From: Actinomadura sp. K4S16
Lineage (GTDB): Bacteria > Actinomycetota > Actinomycetes > Streptosporangiales > Streptosporangiaceae
NCBI RefSeq assembly: GCF_008327685.1
Contig: NZ_BDDE01000015.1
Location: forward strand, 1-64,000
Length of the DNA: 64,000 nucleotides
Direction: 5' to 3'
Shown here: positions 52,278 through 61,108 of the stretch, one piece after another
Layout of the letters: each line of letters opens with the position of its first letter
Numbering within the stretch: position 1 is the stretch's first letter
Program-made: the position numbers and the translations under genes
The notes under the pieces: model-generated
What the model was told of the DNA's origin: nothing
Databases searched by the model: none
What the model saw: the letters and a program-made list of their open reading frames with translations, nothing else

Positions 52278-53537
52278 TCAGCCACCTGAGCCGGGGTCGG
52301 GTTCGGCGCCGGTGATGGCCTTCATCTCCTGGCCCATGATGTCCACCAGCGATCCGCCGTCGGAGTCGCGGTTGGTGAGGATGACGCCGACCCAGCCGGT
52401 GTAGGGGTAGATGCTCCAGTTGGCGCCGACGCCGGGGTTGCCGCCGGCGCGCTGGTACATCCACTGGCCGTTCACGATGCTGATCGGGATCCCGTACGCG
52501 CCGAACGACGCCGGTCCGTGGGGGATCTTGGGCGCGGTGAGCACGTCGGCCCAGGGGCGGTCCAGCACCGTGCCGTCGCCCAGGGCGTGTGCGAACCGGG
52601 CCAGGTCCGGCGCGGTGGCGAAGCCGCCGTCCCCGGGGGCGTCGATGAAGGCGCGGCCCGGGTTCTTGCCGAGCACGTACGGGTTCGGGCTGCCCTTGTC
52701 CAGGTTGCGGAGGGCGTCCACCACGCTGCCGTCGGCCACCTTCATGTACGGGTGCGCGAGGTGCCCGTCCGCCAGCCACTGCGGCCTGGTGTAGAAGCCC
52801 GAGCCGGTCATGCCGCAGCGGTCGAAGATGTTCTCCTGGACGTAGTCCCAGTAAGGCATGCCCGCGACGGCCTCCACGATCAGCGCGGAGATGGTGACCT
52901 CCGGTTCCGCGTGGGCGGTGTTCGGAGTGCCCGGGACGCCCACCAGTTTCGCCTTGCGGGCTCGCTGCTCGTAGTACTCGTGCACCTCGTCGCGGCTCTG
53001 GAAGACGCGTTCCACGTCTTCGTCCGGAGCGTCCAGCCCGGACGTGCCGGAGAGCAGGTGGTGGATGTTCACTCGATCGGCGATGTCTTCGGCGAAGCCG
53101 GTCAGGTGGGTGCCCACCGTGTCCGTCAGGCGCAGCTTGCCCTGCTGGGCCAGCTGCAACATGGCCACCGCGAAGAACGGCTTGCCCGCCGAACTGAGGG
53201 TGAACGCCGTGCCCTCCTGGTTGCGGATCCCCTTCTGCTGGTCGGCCATGCCGTAGCTGCGGGACAGCACCGTCCGGCCCCGATGGGAGAGCAGCACCCG
53301 ACCTGAGAACTTGCCCTCGGCGGCCAGTTTCGCCACGTAACGGTCGTAGGCCCCGCCGGGCAGGGTGTCCGGCGGGATCTCCCCGCGCCGGGACGGGCCG
53401 GTCGGCGGCGAGGCGGCGCGGGCGGTCCCGGCGCTCGCCAGCGGCAGCCCGGCCGCCGCGCCGGCGGCTGCCAGCCCGCCCCATGCGACCAGTCGCCGCC
53501 GGCCGATGCCACGTGCCGAATTCAAGTCCATGCTCAC
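52278..53537 (-). CDS. TAT-exported serine hydrolase (class C beta-lactamase fold)
   Basis: A 419-aa protein with a twin-arginine signal (GRRRLVAWGGLAAAGAAAG, cleavage near ARA). The domain has the active SxxK in SSAGKPFF and a C-terminal AGGNPG in the place of the KTG/HxG motif. The usual Tyr motif (YxN) is not evident; the corresponding stretch reads NTAHAEPEVTISALIVEAVA. It is therefore either a distinct peptidase/esterase or a weakened enzyme. The substrate is probably a cell-wall peptide or ester. Confidence 0.85.
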   Translation of the reverse strand: MSMDLNSARGIGRRRLVAWGGLAAAGAAAGLPLASAGTARAASPPTGPSRRGEIPPDTLPGGAYDRYVAKLAAEGKFSGRVLLSHRGRTVLSRSYGMADQQKGIRNQEGTAFTLSSAGKPFFAVAMLQLAQQGKLRLTDTVGTHLTGFAEDIADRVNIHHLLSGTSGLDAPDEDVERVFQSRDEVHEYYEQRARKAKLVGVPGTPNTAHAEPEVTISALIVEAVAGMPYWDYVQENIFDRCGMTGSGFYTRPQWLADGHLAHPYMKVADGSVVDALRNLDKGSPNPYVLGKNPGRAFIDAPGDGGFATAPDLARFAHALGDGTVLDRPWADVLTAPKIPHGPASFGAYGIPISIVNGQWMYQRAGGNPGVGANWSIYPYTGWVGVILTNRDSDGGSLVDIMGQEMKAITGAEPDPGSGG

Positions 53538-53677
53538 GGTCCCATCTCGGTCGAAAAACCTGGCGCTGACAGTGATGCGCCGCAGGGGCCGCCAGGGGGC
53601 GAGGCCGTCCCCGCCGCCTCCTGGACCGGGTCCGACGCGATCACCTCGCCAGTCAAGGCAGCGCGGTGTTGTCTGGG

Positions 53678-53709
53678 CGTATGGGGTTTTCCATACGTCG
53701 GCGATATGG
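53678..53709. promoter_or_regulatory. operator-like repeats before the orphan kinase
   Basis: CGTATGG, six bases, CCATACG (53678-53697) and a third half-site TATGG at 53705-53709. These sit just upstream of TAGCAT (53719-53724), a -10 box seven bases before the kinase ATG. Confidence 0.5.
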
Positions 53710-53731
53710 AGCGGCTCGTAGCATCGCGGGC

Positions 53732-54922
53732 ATGCGCGTGTCGATCGTCGAGACGAACACCGCGGTCGCGGGCAGGCGCCCGGGGCTCAGCGCCCGGTTG
53801 AAGCTCACCCTCAGCTACGCCGGATTCCTCCTGCTGGGGGGCGGTCTACTGCTGGCCGTGTTCTGGGTGTTCGTGCTGCGGTGGATGCGCGATGTCGATC
53901 CCTCGGCAATCCAGCGGAGATTCGGCGTCGTGATCGTGCTCGGGCCCGACCGCTCCGACCTCCTGCGCGGCTTCTATCCGGCCGCGGCCGCGGCGATGGG
54001 CTTCATCCTGGTGTTCGGCCTCGTGGGCGGCTGGATCCTCGCCGGACGGATGCTCGCACCGCTCACCCGGATCTCGGACGCGGCACGGATGGCCTCCGGC
54101 GGGTCGCTGTCCCACCGGATCCGGCTGCGGGGGCGCAAGGACGAGTTCCGCGAACTCGCCGACGTGTTCGACGCCATGCTCGAACAGCTCGAATCCCACG
54201 TCGCCGAACAGCAGAGGTTCGCCGCGAACGCCTCCCACGAGCTGCGCACCCCGCTGGCCATCTCCCAGACCCTGCTGGAGGCCGCCCGCAACGATCCCGC
54301 GCGGGATCACGGCGAACTCCTCGAACGCCTCCACACCGTCAACGCGCGGGCGATCGACCTCACCGAGGCGCTCCTGCTGCTCAGCCGCGGCGAGCGCGGG
54401 AGCTTCGCCCGCGAGCGCGTCGACCTGTCCCTCATCGCCGAGGAGGCCGCCGAAGCACTGCTCCCCCTCGCCGAACGGCGCGGGATCACGCTCGACGTCA
54501 CCGGCGAGAAGGCCCACGCCCTCGGCTCCGCGGAGCTCATCCTGCGGCTGGTGACCAACCTCGTCCAGAACGCCATCGTCCACAACCTCCCGGACGGCGG
54601 CACCGTGACGGTCCACACCGAATCGCAGCAGGACGCGAGCGTGGTCCGGGTCGAGAACACCGGGCGGCCGGTGCCACCGGAACTGGTGCCGACCCTCACC
54701 GAACCCTTCCAGCGCGGCACGCGGCGCACCCGAACCGGCGAGCACGCCGGCGTCGGCCTCGGGCTGGCGATCGTGCACAGCATCGTCCGAGCCCACGACG
54801 GGACCCTCGCCCTCACCCCCCGCCCCACCGGCGGCCTCCTCGTCACGATCCGACTCCCCGCTGAGCAGGCTGGGGCGGCCCGGCAGGCGCCGTCCCCGGG
54901 CAGCGCTAGCAAGATCCTTTGA
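53732..54922 (+). CDS. sensor histidine kinase (orphan)
   Basis: A 396-aa kinase: TM1 about 28-48, a short outer loop of about 35 residues, TM2 about 84-105, HAMP (106-160), HisKA with His169 in ASHELRTPLA, and HATPase with LVQNAIVHN and GVGLGLAI. The ATG at 53732 fits a leaderless message. No response regulator is on either side; its partner must lie elsewhere or was lost. The small sensing loop suggests membrane or antibiotic-type signals. Confidence 0.9.
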   Translation: MRVSIVETNTAVAGRRPGLSARLKLTLSYAGFLLLGGGLLLAVFWVFVLRWMRDVDPSAIQRRFGVVIVLGPDRSDLLRGFYPAAAAAMGFILVFGLVGGWILAGRMLAPLTRISDAARMASGGSLSHRIRLRGRKDEFRELADVFDAMLEQLESHVAEQQRFAANASHELRTPLAISQTLLEAARNDPARDHGELLERLHTVNARAIDLTEALLLLSRGERGSFARERVDLSLIAEEAAEALLPLAERRGITLDVTGEKAHALGSAELILRLVTNLVQNAIVHNLPDGGTVTVHTESQQDASVVRVENTGRPVPPELVPTLTEPFQRGTRRTRTGEHAGVGLGLAIVHSIVRAHDGTLALTPRPTGGLLVTIRLPAEQAGAARQAPSPGSASKIL

Positions 54923-54948
54923 CGGGCGGCCCGTGCGCGGCGAAGTCC

Positions 54949-55327
54949 TTACTCCGTCGTGGAAGCGAAAGCGCCGGCGGTCGCGGCCAGGGCGGCGGTT
55001 CTCGCCGCGTGGGCGGGCAGGGCCGGGTCGGATGGCGTGCGGAGGAGCACCAGGTGGTGGTACAGCGGCGCGGTGGCGGCGATGAGGAGGCGCCGGGCGT
55101 CGATGCCTGGTGGTAGCTCACCGCGTCGGACGGCTCGGGTGACGACGACCTCGCACCGGGCGTAGCGGTCCTCCCAGAGCCGCGGCGCGGTGCACGCCGG
55201 CGCGGGCGGCGACGGCCTCCATGGTGAGCCCGTCGTAGCCGTGCTCGCCGAGCTCCGCGAGGACCGCGTCGAGCACCTGCGCGCGGGTGCGGGCGGTCCG
55301 GCCGCCGGGACGGCGCCGGGGCGGCGG
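54949..55327 (-). pseudogene. TetR-family regulator remnant
   Basis: The reverse strand encodes a TetR helix-turn-helix start (RTRAQVLDAVLAELGEHGYD then GLTMEAVAARAGVHRAA) that fails at about 55190. In a second frame the TetR C-terminal part follows (RYARCEVVVTRAVRRGELPP, ending GAFASTTE). The middle of the protein is missing. The gene begins directly against the truncated acetyltransferase gene. Confidence 0.75.
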
Positions 55328-55330
55328 CAC

Positions 55331-55744
55331 ATGAACGGCGCCGACCACCGCATGGACGGGCCCTCGACCTTCCCCTTCCCGATCATGGGCGCCTCCTGGG
55401 CCGAGCATTTCGACCTCATCACCGGCCTGCCCGGGCGGGGCGACACCGTGGTCGGCCACGACGTCTGGTTCGGCTACCGGGCCACGGTGATGCCCGGCGT
55501 CCGCATCGGCCACGGAGCGATCATCGCGTCCGGCTCCGTCGTCGTGGACGACGTCCCCGACTACGGAATCGTCGGGGGCAACCCGGCCGAACTGATCCGC
55601 CGCCGCTTCAGCGACGCCGAAGTCGACCGCCTGCTGGCCCTGGCCTGGTGGGACTGGCCGCTCCAGCACATCACCGAGCACGTCCGCACGATCATGTCCG
55701 GAAGCGTCGACGACCTGGAGGAAGTGGCACCCCGTGTGAAGTGA
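55331..55744 (+). pseudogene. Vat-type xenobiotic acetyltransferase, 5'-truncated
   Basis: A 137-aa frame beginning MNGADHRMDGPSTFPFPIMG, which matches the middle of Vat/CatB hexapeptide acetyltransferases (normally about 210 aa; roughly the first 75 residues are missing). Conserved parts remain: GDTVVGHDVWFGYRATVMPG, VRIGHGAIIASGSVVV, GGNPAELIRRRFS and LAWWDWP. The catalytic His of the MNGADHRMDG motif is present, but the N-terminal part of the left-handed helix is not. It may be inactive. Intact relatives acetylate streptogramin or chloramphenicol-type compounds. Confidence 0.8.
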
Positions 55745-55827
55745 AACCGACCGCCCTGTCCATGCTCGGTCGCCTAGGGCGTCAGCACGCCGTCACGGTT
55801 GACGGACGCCTCGTCCGGGGCAGAGGG

Positions 55828-56235
55828 ATGACCATGGACATCAACTGCGTGATCGTCGACTCGGCCGACCCCGATCGCTTGGCGGCCTTCTGGAGCGAAC
55901 TCCTCGACCGTCCGGTCGTCTCCCGTATTGGGCCGTATGTCTGGCTGGAACGCAGGAACGGCCTGGGCGTGGGCTTCCAGCGCACCGACGGCTCCAAGAC
56001 CGCGAAGAACCGGCTGCACCTGGATCTGGACTCGGACGATCCGGCGGCCGAGCAGGCCAGAGTCGAGCGGTTGGGCGGACGGCGGCTGACCGAATACGAC
56101 CCTGGAGGCTTCCTTGTCATGGCCGATCCCGAGGGGAACGAGTTCTGCATCATCCCGAAAGGATCGGTCGAACTCGACGACGAGGGCCGGGCGCACTACC
56201 TGCCGGCGGACGGGGAGGCGGCCGTGTCCACATGA
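55828..56235 (+). CDS. VOC family (glyoxalase-like) protein
   Basis: About 135 aa: MTMDINCVIVDSADPDRLAA, SELLDRPV, the central RLHLDLDSDDPAAEQARVER block and C-terminal FLVMADPEGNEFCII. This is a Glyoxalase_6-type protein common in actinomycetes. The start may be the ATG at 55828 or two codons later (55834), which has GAGGG eight bases upstream. The substrate is unknown. Confidence 0.86.
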   Translation: MTMDINCVIVDSADPDRLAAFWSELLDRPVVSRIGPYVWLERRNGLGVGFQRTDGSKTAKNRLHLDLDSDDPAAEQARVERLGGRRLTEYDPGGFLVMADPEGNEFCIIPKGSVELDDEGRAHYLPADGEAAVST

Positions 56236-56463
56236 ACCGCGTCGAAGGACCCGAAACCCCCCGTGGGCTGGGGGGATGGTCGCAGTGGGCTGAGGGGGAC
56301 AGGGGTGCGCTGGTAGGATCTCGGCCGATGCGTGGGCGGTCGTGAGTGACGTAGCCAGGTGGCTGTGAGAGGCGCAGCCAGGTGGCCCGCCCCGGCGTGA
56401 CGCCGCCGGTCCCGGATCGGCGCAGGATTCTGTCCGCCCGCAGGTCCCACAGTTAGGTTCCCG

Positions 56464-57900
56464 GTGTCGTTCTCCCCTTCGGCCGTTCGCCGCAACTGGC
56501 TGCTCTGCGCGGTGCTGCTCGCGGGCGTCGTGCTGCGCGTGCTCGCCATGGTGGGTTTCCGGGGCGTGCTGTGGTTCAACGACAGCTACGACTATGTCCG
56601 GATCGCGGACGACCCGTTCCCGCATCCGCTCAGGCCGTCCGGCTACGGGCTCTTCCTCTGGGCGCTGAAGCCGTTCCACAGCCTGGCGCTGGTGACGGCG
56701 TTGCAGCACGCGGCGGTGCTCGGGCTGGCGGTGCTCGGGTACCGGATGCTCGTCCGCGACTTCGACGTGCGGCGGACGTGGGCGGCGCTGGCCGTCACGC
56801 CGGTCCTGCTCGACTCCTACCAGCTCACGCTTGAGCACCTCCTGCTGTCCGACACCCTGTTCACCGTTCTGGTGTTCGGGGCGATGCTGCTGCTGGCGAA
56901 GCCGGGGGCCGCCGGATGGCGGCGGGCCGCGCTGGTGGGCGCGCTGCTCGGCGTGGCGGCCGTCACGCGGACCGTGGGGGTGCCGCTGTTCCTGATCGCC
57001 CTCCTCTACCTGCTGGTCAGGCGGACGCGGTGGCCGGTGTACGTGGCGCTCGCCGTGACGTTCGCGCTGCCCGTCGGGGCGTACGCGACGTGGTTCCAGC
57101 GGGAGCACGGCCGGTTCCAGATGACCGGTGTGGACGGCATCTTCCTGTGGGGACGGACCGCCGCGTTCGCCGACTGCGACGCGTTCGCCCCGCCCCCGGA
57201 TCTGGCGAGCCTGTGCCCGTACGGCGCGAAGGGCGACCGGTCCGCCTCGTCCCACCAGATCTGGGAGGACAACTCGCCGACCGGCTGGTCCAACGGGAAG
57301 GCGTTCGACGCGGAGACGAACGCGCGGGCGCAGCGGTTCGCGCTGTGGGCGATCAAGAACCAGCCGCTCGACTACCTGCGCGTCGCCTCCTACGACTTCT
57401 TCGTCCGGACGTTCTCGTGGCACCGGTCGCGGTACCCGACCGTCGGGACCGAGGCCAGGTACCACTTCCCCACGCGCCCCACGGCGCGCAAGCCCGGGCT
57501 GCCCGTCTACGGCGGCGGTGACCGGCGGTCGGTCGTGTACGAGTACTCCCACGGAACGGGCCGCACGCACGTCGTCGAGCCGTACGCCGGAGTGCTGCGC
57601 GGCTACCAGAAGCATGTGAGCGTGCCGGGGACGGTGCTCGGCGCGATCCTGCTCGCGGGCGCGGCGGGGATCGTGTGGCGGCGGTCGCGCGCCCGGACGG
57701 CCCTGTTCTGGACGTCCGGTGTCGCCCTCCTGGCGATCCCCCCGATCACGGTCGACTTCGACTACCGCTACATGCTGCCCGCCCTGCCGTTCGCGTGTTT
57801 CGCCGCCGCGCTGGCATGGGGCCGCCGCCGTCCCGCCCCGGCCGCGCCGGAGCCCGAGCCGATCGAGGCGCCCCCCGAGGTCCAGCCCGCAGACGCCTGA
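56464..57900 (+). CDS. GT-C-type membrane protein (glycosyltransferase-like)
   Basis: A 478-aa integral membrane protein with about nine to eleven helices. The first extracytoplasmic loop contains FNDSYDYVRIADDPFPHPLR, an acidic pair in the place expected for lipid-phosphate-dependent GT-C enzymes. A large soluble loop (about 210-380) lies before three final helices. The C-terminus is Pro/Glu-rich. The start is a GTG at 56464, shortly after TTAGGT, so a leaderless message is possible. The donor and acceptor are unknown. Confidence 0.7.
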   Translation: MSFSPSAVRRNWLLCAVLLAGVVLRVLAMVGFRGVLWFNDSYDYVRIADDPFPHPLRPSGYGLFLWALKPFHSLALVTALQHAAVLGLAVLGYRMLVRDFDVRRTWAALAVTPVLLDSYQLTLEHLLLSDTLFTVLVFGAMLLLAKPGAAGWRRAALVGALLGVAAVTRTVGVPLFLIALLYLLVRRTRWPVYVALAVTFALPVGAYATWFQREHGRFQMTGVDGIFLWGRTAAFADCDAFAPPPDLASLCPYGAKGDRSASSHQIWEDNSPTGWSNGKAFDAETNARAQRFALWAIKNQPLDYLRVASYDFFVRTFSWHRSRYPTVGTEARYHFPTRPTARKPGLPVYGGGDRRSVVYEYSHGTGRTHVVEPYAGVLRGYQKHVSVPGTVLGAILLAGAAGIVWRRSRARTALFWTSGVALLAIPPITVDFDYRYMLPALPFACFAAALAWGRRRPAPAAPEPEPIEAPPEVQPADA

Positions 57901-57980
57901 CCTCGGGGCCCGGACGTCGCGGCAGGAATAAGTACGAGAGCGGATGCCGGCGGGGCGCGGCGGTCGGGAGGATCGGGGGC

Positions 57981-58718
57981 ATGCGCCGCTTTGTGATTCC
58001 GCTGGTCGTCCTGCTCGCCGCCGGGTGCGGGCAGCTGGGGAGCAGTCCCGAGGACGTGGCCGCCGACGCCGCGCGGAAGGCCGCCGAGCGGGCCGGGGAC
58101 AGGATCTACGACGCCCGGGTGCGGCCCGCGCAGGACATGGCGCACCGCGCCGCGGACCTCGACGGCGTGGAGGTCATGCGGGTGACCGGCGCCTCGACCG
58201 CGGGAGACGGCGTGCGGCTCGTGCTCCGCACGTCCGGGACGGCCCCGGACGGCGGCTGGTTCCCGACCTCGACGGTCACCGTGCAGCGGTGCTTCGAGCT
58301 GCGGTTCTCCACCACCACCGAATGGCAGCACTACGGAACCCGCGATGTGGCGTGCCCGGCCAACGGCCCGCTGACGTTCAAACCGTGGCCGAAGACACCG
58401 CAGATCCCGTCCGAGCGGCTGCGGAAGGCGCTGCCCCGCGTCCCGGAAGGGGGCAGGGCGGACGAGGCGAAGGTCCGCGCGGCGGTCGCGTCGCTGCGGC
58501 TCGACCCGGCGGTCCGGCGCGAGTTCCGGACCGAGGGCGACGTGGTCGGCGTGGCCCTCGTCGCGAAGCCCTACGGGTCGGACCTGTTCGACTGCGTCCT
58601 GGCCCGCGTCGCGCCGGGCCGCAACAGCGTGTGGACGCCGCCCCGCATGCAGCGGATGGCCGGCGAGGGCGGCTGCGGAGCGGGCAACGCCGTCCACCCG
58701 ATGCCGCCGCCCCACTGA
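57981..58718 (+). CDS. lipoprotein of unknown function
   Basis: A 245-aa protein with a lipobox signal (FVIPLVVLLAAGC, Cys16). The mature part has VAADAARKAAERAGDRIYDA then a beta-rich region with TVTVQRCFELRFSTTTEWQH and a conserved Cys pair (VACPANGPL). No domain is recognised. It follows the membrane protein gene after 80 bases and may be transcribed with it. Confidence 0.7.
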   Translation: MRRFVIPLVVLLAAGCGQLGSSPEDVAADAARKAAERAGDRIYDARVRPAQDMAHRAADLDGVEVMRVTGASTAGDGVRLVLRTSGTAPDGGWFPTSTVTVQRCFELRFSTTTEWQHYGTRDVACPANGPLTFKPWPKTPQIPSERLRKALPRVPEGGRADEAKVRAAVASLRLDPAVRREFRTEGDVVGVALVAKPYGSDLFDCVLARVAPGRNSVWTPPRMQRMAGEGGCGAGNAVHPMPPPH

Positions 58719-58730
58719 CCGGCGCGCGGG

Positions 58731-59333
58731 TCAGCGGATGAAGGGCCGCGGAGGAGGAGGCGGCGGCGGTGGAGGCGGGGGCGGCGGGGGCCCGGGGCGG
58801 TTCACCTCGATCTCGGCGCTCATCAGCGGGCGCTCCTTCGCCATCCGCATGCCGGGCACGCCCAGGAGGAGGCCCGGGACGGACAGCGCCGCGCACACGA
58901 ACAGCCCCCTGAAGATGATCTTCTCCCCCTCCGCGGGGTCGCCGGCGTCCAGCGCGGACACCACGAAGCGGGTGAAGACCACCATCGCGGCGCCGACGAT
59001 GAGGTACCCGACGATGATCAGAAGTCGGCCGATCCGGTCGCGGGCGCCGCGGCGGCGGGCGCCCCGCCACAGGTAGCGGCCGATCGTCAGCACGATGGTC
59101 CCGACGAGGGCGACGGTGACGCCGTTGACCGACGGTTCCAGCTCCCGGCCGGCGTCGCCCGGCCCGAAGGAACCGAGTTCGGAGCGCAGGTCGGGGCCGG
59201 CGCCGAGCAGCGCCTGGACCGCGTAGAGGAACCCGAGGACCATCGCCGCGACGCCGACGACGATCAGGATCAGGCCGAACAGTAAAAATAGGACGTTGGG
59301 GCGGTGGGCCGCCGGGCGGTAGGGCTGGGTCAT
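58731..59333 (-). CDS. four-helix membrane protein with polyproline tail
   Basis: A 200-aa protein. Four hydrophobic segments are visible (VLFLLFGLILIVVGVAAMVL, GVTVALVGTIVLTIG, LLIIVGYLIVGAAMVVF and GLFVCAALSVPGLLLG). The C-terminus has fourteen Pro in a row before RPFIR. The ATG at 59333 follows GGGGGAA. The function is unknown; polyproline tails may bind SH3-like or profilin-type partners in other systems. Confidence 0.65.
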   Translation of the reverse strand: MTQPYRPAAHRPNVLFLLFGLILIVVGVAAMVLGFLYAVQALLGAGPDLRSELGSFGPGDAGRELEPSVNGVTVALVGTIVLTIGRYLWRGARRRGARDRIGRLLIIVGYLIVGAAMVVFTRFVVSALDAGDPAEGEKIIFRGLFVCAALSVPGLLLGVPGMRMAKERPLMSAEIEVNRPGPPPPPPPPPPPPPPRPFIR

Positions 59334-59524
59334 GTGATGGTTCCCCCGGTGCGGTCGGGACTCCGGTGCGGCGGTGGCAGCGCGGCTCGGACCCCGGCCC
59401 CCGTGGCGCGGGCCCCGCCGGCGCGGTGCCGCCGCCGTCACGGTCGCCGAGTCCGTTTCCGGACGCCATAGCAACGTGTCACTGAGTGACCCGCCAGTGG
59501 CTTTCAGTCCGACCGGGTACGACC

Positions 59525-60343
59525 ATGGAAGGCATGGAGGGCGAGGAGAACAGGGACGACCGCACGGTGACCGGGCGCGTCGTCGCCGTGCTCGACGCGG
59601 TCGCCGCTCGCGGCGAGCCGGTGGGGCTGGCCGACCTGACGCGCGAGGTCGGCATCCCCAAGCCCACCGTGCGCCGCATCGCCGCGGACCTGGTGGCGCG
59701 GCGGATGCTGGAGCGGGGTCCCGACGGGCGCTACCGGCTCGGGCCGCATCTGCTGGACCTCGGGAGCCGCGCGGCCCTCCAGCAGGGCCTGCTCACCGCC
59801 GCCACCCCGCACGTGCAGGACCTGTTCGCCCGCACCGGGGAGATCGCGTGGGTCTGCCGGATCAGCGACGGCTCGATCTCGTTCATGGCCATGGCCTTCG
59901 GCGCCAACCGGGCTCCCGACGTCCGGCGGGGTGAATGGCCGAACGATCCCCGCAGCCCCGCGCTGCAGGGGTCCGCGCTGGGACGCGTGCTGCTCGCCGA
60001 GCGGCCCGACCTGCTGGACGGCCTGCACGGCCGGCCGCCGGCGCCGCAGACCCCGCGCGGCACCACGTCCTGGCCGCGGTTCCTGGACGAGCTCAAGGAG
60101 GTGCGCGACACCGCGGTCGCGGTCGAGCACGAGCAGATCCATCTCGGCTTCAGCTGCGTCGCCACGGGGGTGCGCGACCCCGGCGGCGCGCTGATCGGCT
60201 GTCTCGGCGTGACCGGGCGCACCGGCAGGCTGTCCACCCGGAGCATGGCGCGGCTCCTGCGGGTCGCGGCGGAGGACATCACCCGCGGCGCCGAGACGCT
60301 GCTCGAACCGCCCCGGCCGCCGGAGGGGCGTCAGCCGTCCTGA
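59525..60343 (+). CDS. IclR-family transcriptional regulator
   Basis: A 272-aa regulator. The N-terminal winged helix (about 12-75) reads VTGRVVAVLDAVAARGEPVG then LADLTREVGIPKPTVRRIAA; the C-terminal effector domain (about 90-260) has GSALGRVLLAERP and HLGFSCVATGVRDPGG. Its 3' end overlaps the convergent YjbR gene by 13 bases. The target genes and ligand are unknown; catabolic genes are not next to it. Confidence 0.9.
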   Translation: MEGMEGEENRDDRTVTGRVVAVLDAVAARGEPVGLADLTREVGIPKPTVRRIAADLVARRMLERGPDGRYRLGPHLLDLGSRAALQQGLLTAATPHVQDLFARTGEIAWVCRISDGSISFMAMAFGANRAPDVRRGEWPNDPRSPALQGSALGRVLLAERPDLLDGLHGRPPAPQTPRGTTSWPRFLDELKEVRDTAVAVEHEQIHLGFSCVATGVRDPGGALIGCLGVTGRTGRLSTRSMARLLRVAAEDITRGAETLLEPPRPPEGRQPS

Positions 60344-60681
60344 AGGCCGAGACGGGCGGCGGCGACCTTCTTCGGGACGACCATCCGCCACGCGTCGATG
60401 ACCAGTTCCTCCATCTCGGCCTCGTCGAGCGCGGCCGTCCACGCGTGGACCCAGTTGAAACGCATGTCGGACTCGCTCGGAAGGTGAAACTTGTCCGGCT
60501 CGGATTCGACGAGCGCGAGCCGCTCCTCCTTGGGGAACGCGAAGCCCATGACGGTCTCGTCCCGCGAGAAGGCGATATAGACGATGGAGCCGACCCGGAA
60601 CTTCACCCGGTCCCTGATCAGGTGCTCGGACGTGCGGGGCAGCGTCATCGCCAGCGCCCGCACCTGCTCGACGGTGATCAT
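60331..60681 (-). CDS. MmcQ/YjbR family protein
   Basis: A 116-aa protein: MITVEQVRALAMTLPRTSEH, VKFRVGSIVYIAFSRDETVM and a WVHAWTAALDEAEMEELVID helix near the end. This is a double-wing DNA-binding-like fold of unknown role. The ATG at 60681 follows CAGGAGGA. It is transcribed convergently with the IclR gene and divergently from the conflict locus. Confidence 0.88.
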   Translation of the reverse strand: MITVEQVRALAMTLPRTSEHLIRDRVKFRVGSIVYIAFSRDETVMGFAFPKEERLALVESEPDKFHLPSESDMRFNWVHAWTAALDEAEMEELVIDAWRMVVPKKVAAARLGLQDG

Positions 60682-60765
60682 CCTGTCCTCCTGTGGCCGC
60701 GGCGCTCGGGGCGCGGTCCTCCCAGCAAAGCACCCCACAAGGCATGATCTTGTTAGATTTGCCGG

Positions 60766-61101
60766 GTGAACGAACTGGTGCGCTGGCAGACCGAGAACGG
60801 GACCATCGTCGTGGAGACCGACGACCGGGAGCCGGGGTTCCAGTCGGTGTCCCGCACCGGCGACCTGATCCACGACGCGGCGGGCAAGTTCGAGGACGCG
60901 TTCCAGCACGTCCGCGAGGCGGCGCAGGCGGCGCTCGCGTCGCTGCGCGGAGGCGACCTGAACCCCGACGGGGTCGAGCTGGAGTTCGGCGTCAAGCTCA
61001 ACGCGGCGGCCGGGGCCGTCATCGCGAAGACGACCGTCGAGGGCCACCTGAAGGTCAAGATGACGTGGGGGCAGCAGCCGCGCGCCGCGGAGGAGGCGTA
61101 G
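60766..61101 (+). CDS. Trypco1 (CU044_2847-type) protein
   Basis: A 111-aa protein: RWQTENGTIVVETDDREPGF at the start and ELEFGVKLNAAAGAVIAKTT then GHLKVKMTWG at the end, the pattern of trypsin-co-occurring domain 1. In ternary conflict systems this domain is found beside trypsin-like peptidases and may be their regulator. The start is a GTG, and the peptidase gene follows eight bases after the stop. Confidence 0.82.
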   Translation: MNELVRWQTENGTIVVETDDREPGFQSVSRTGDLIHDAAGKFEDAFQHVREAAQAALASLRGGDLNPDGVELEFGVKLNAAAGAVIAKTTVEGHLKVKMTWGQQPRAAEEA

Positions 61102-61108
61102 CCGCATC

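Noticed and set aside
50500..53484. 994-codon reverse frame spanning two genes
   Set aside because: It is an out-of-frame reading of the serine hydrolase and the antisense of its neighbour; composition is typical of GC-rich shadow frames.
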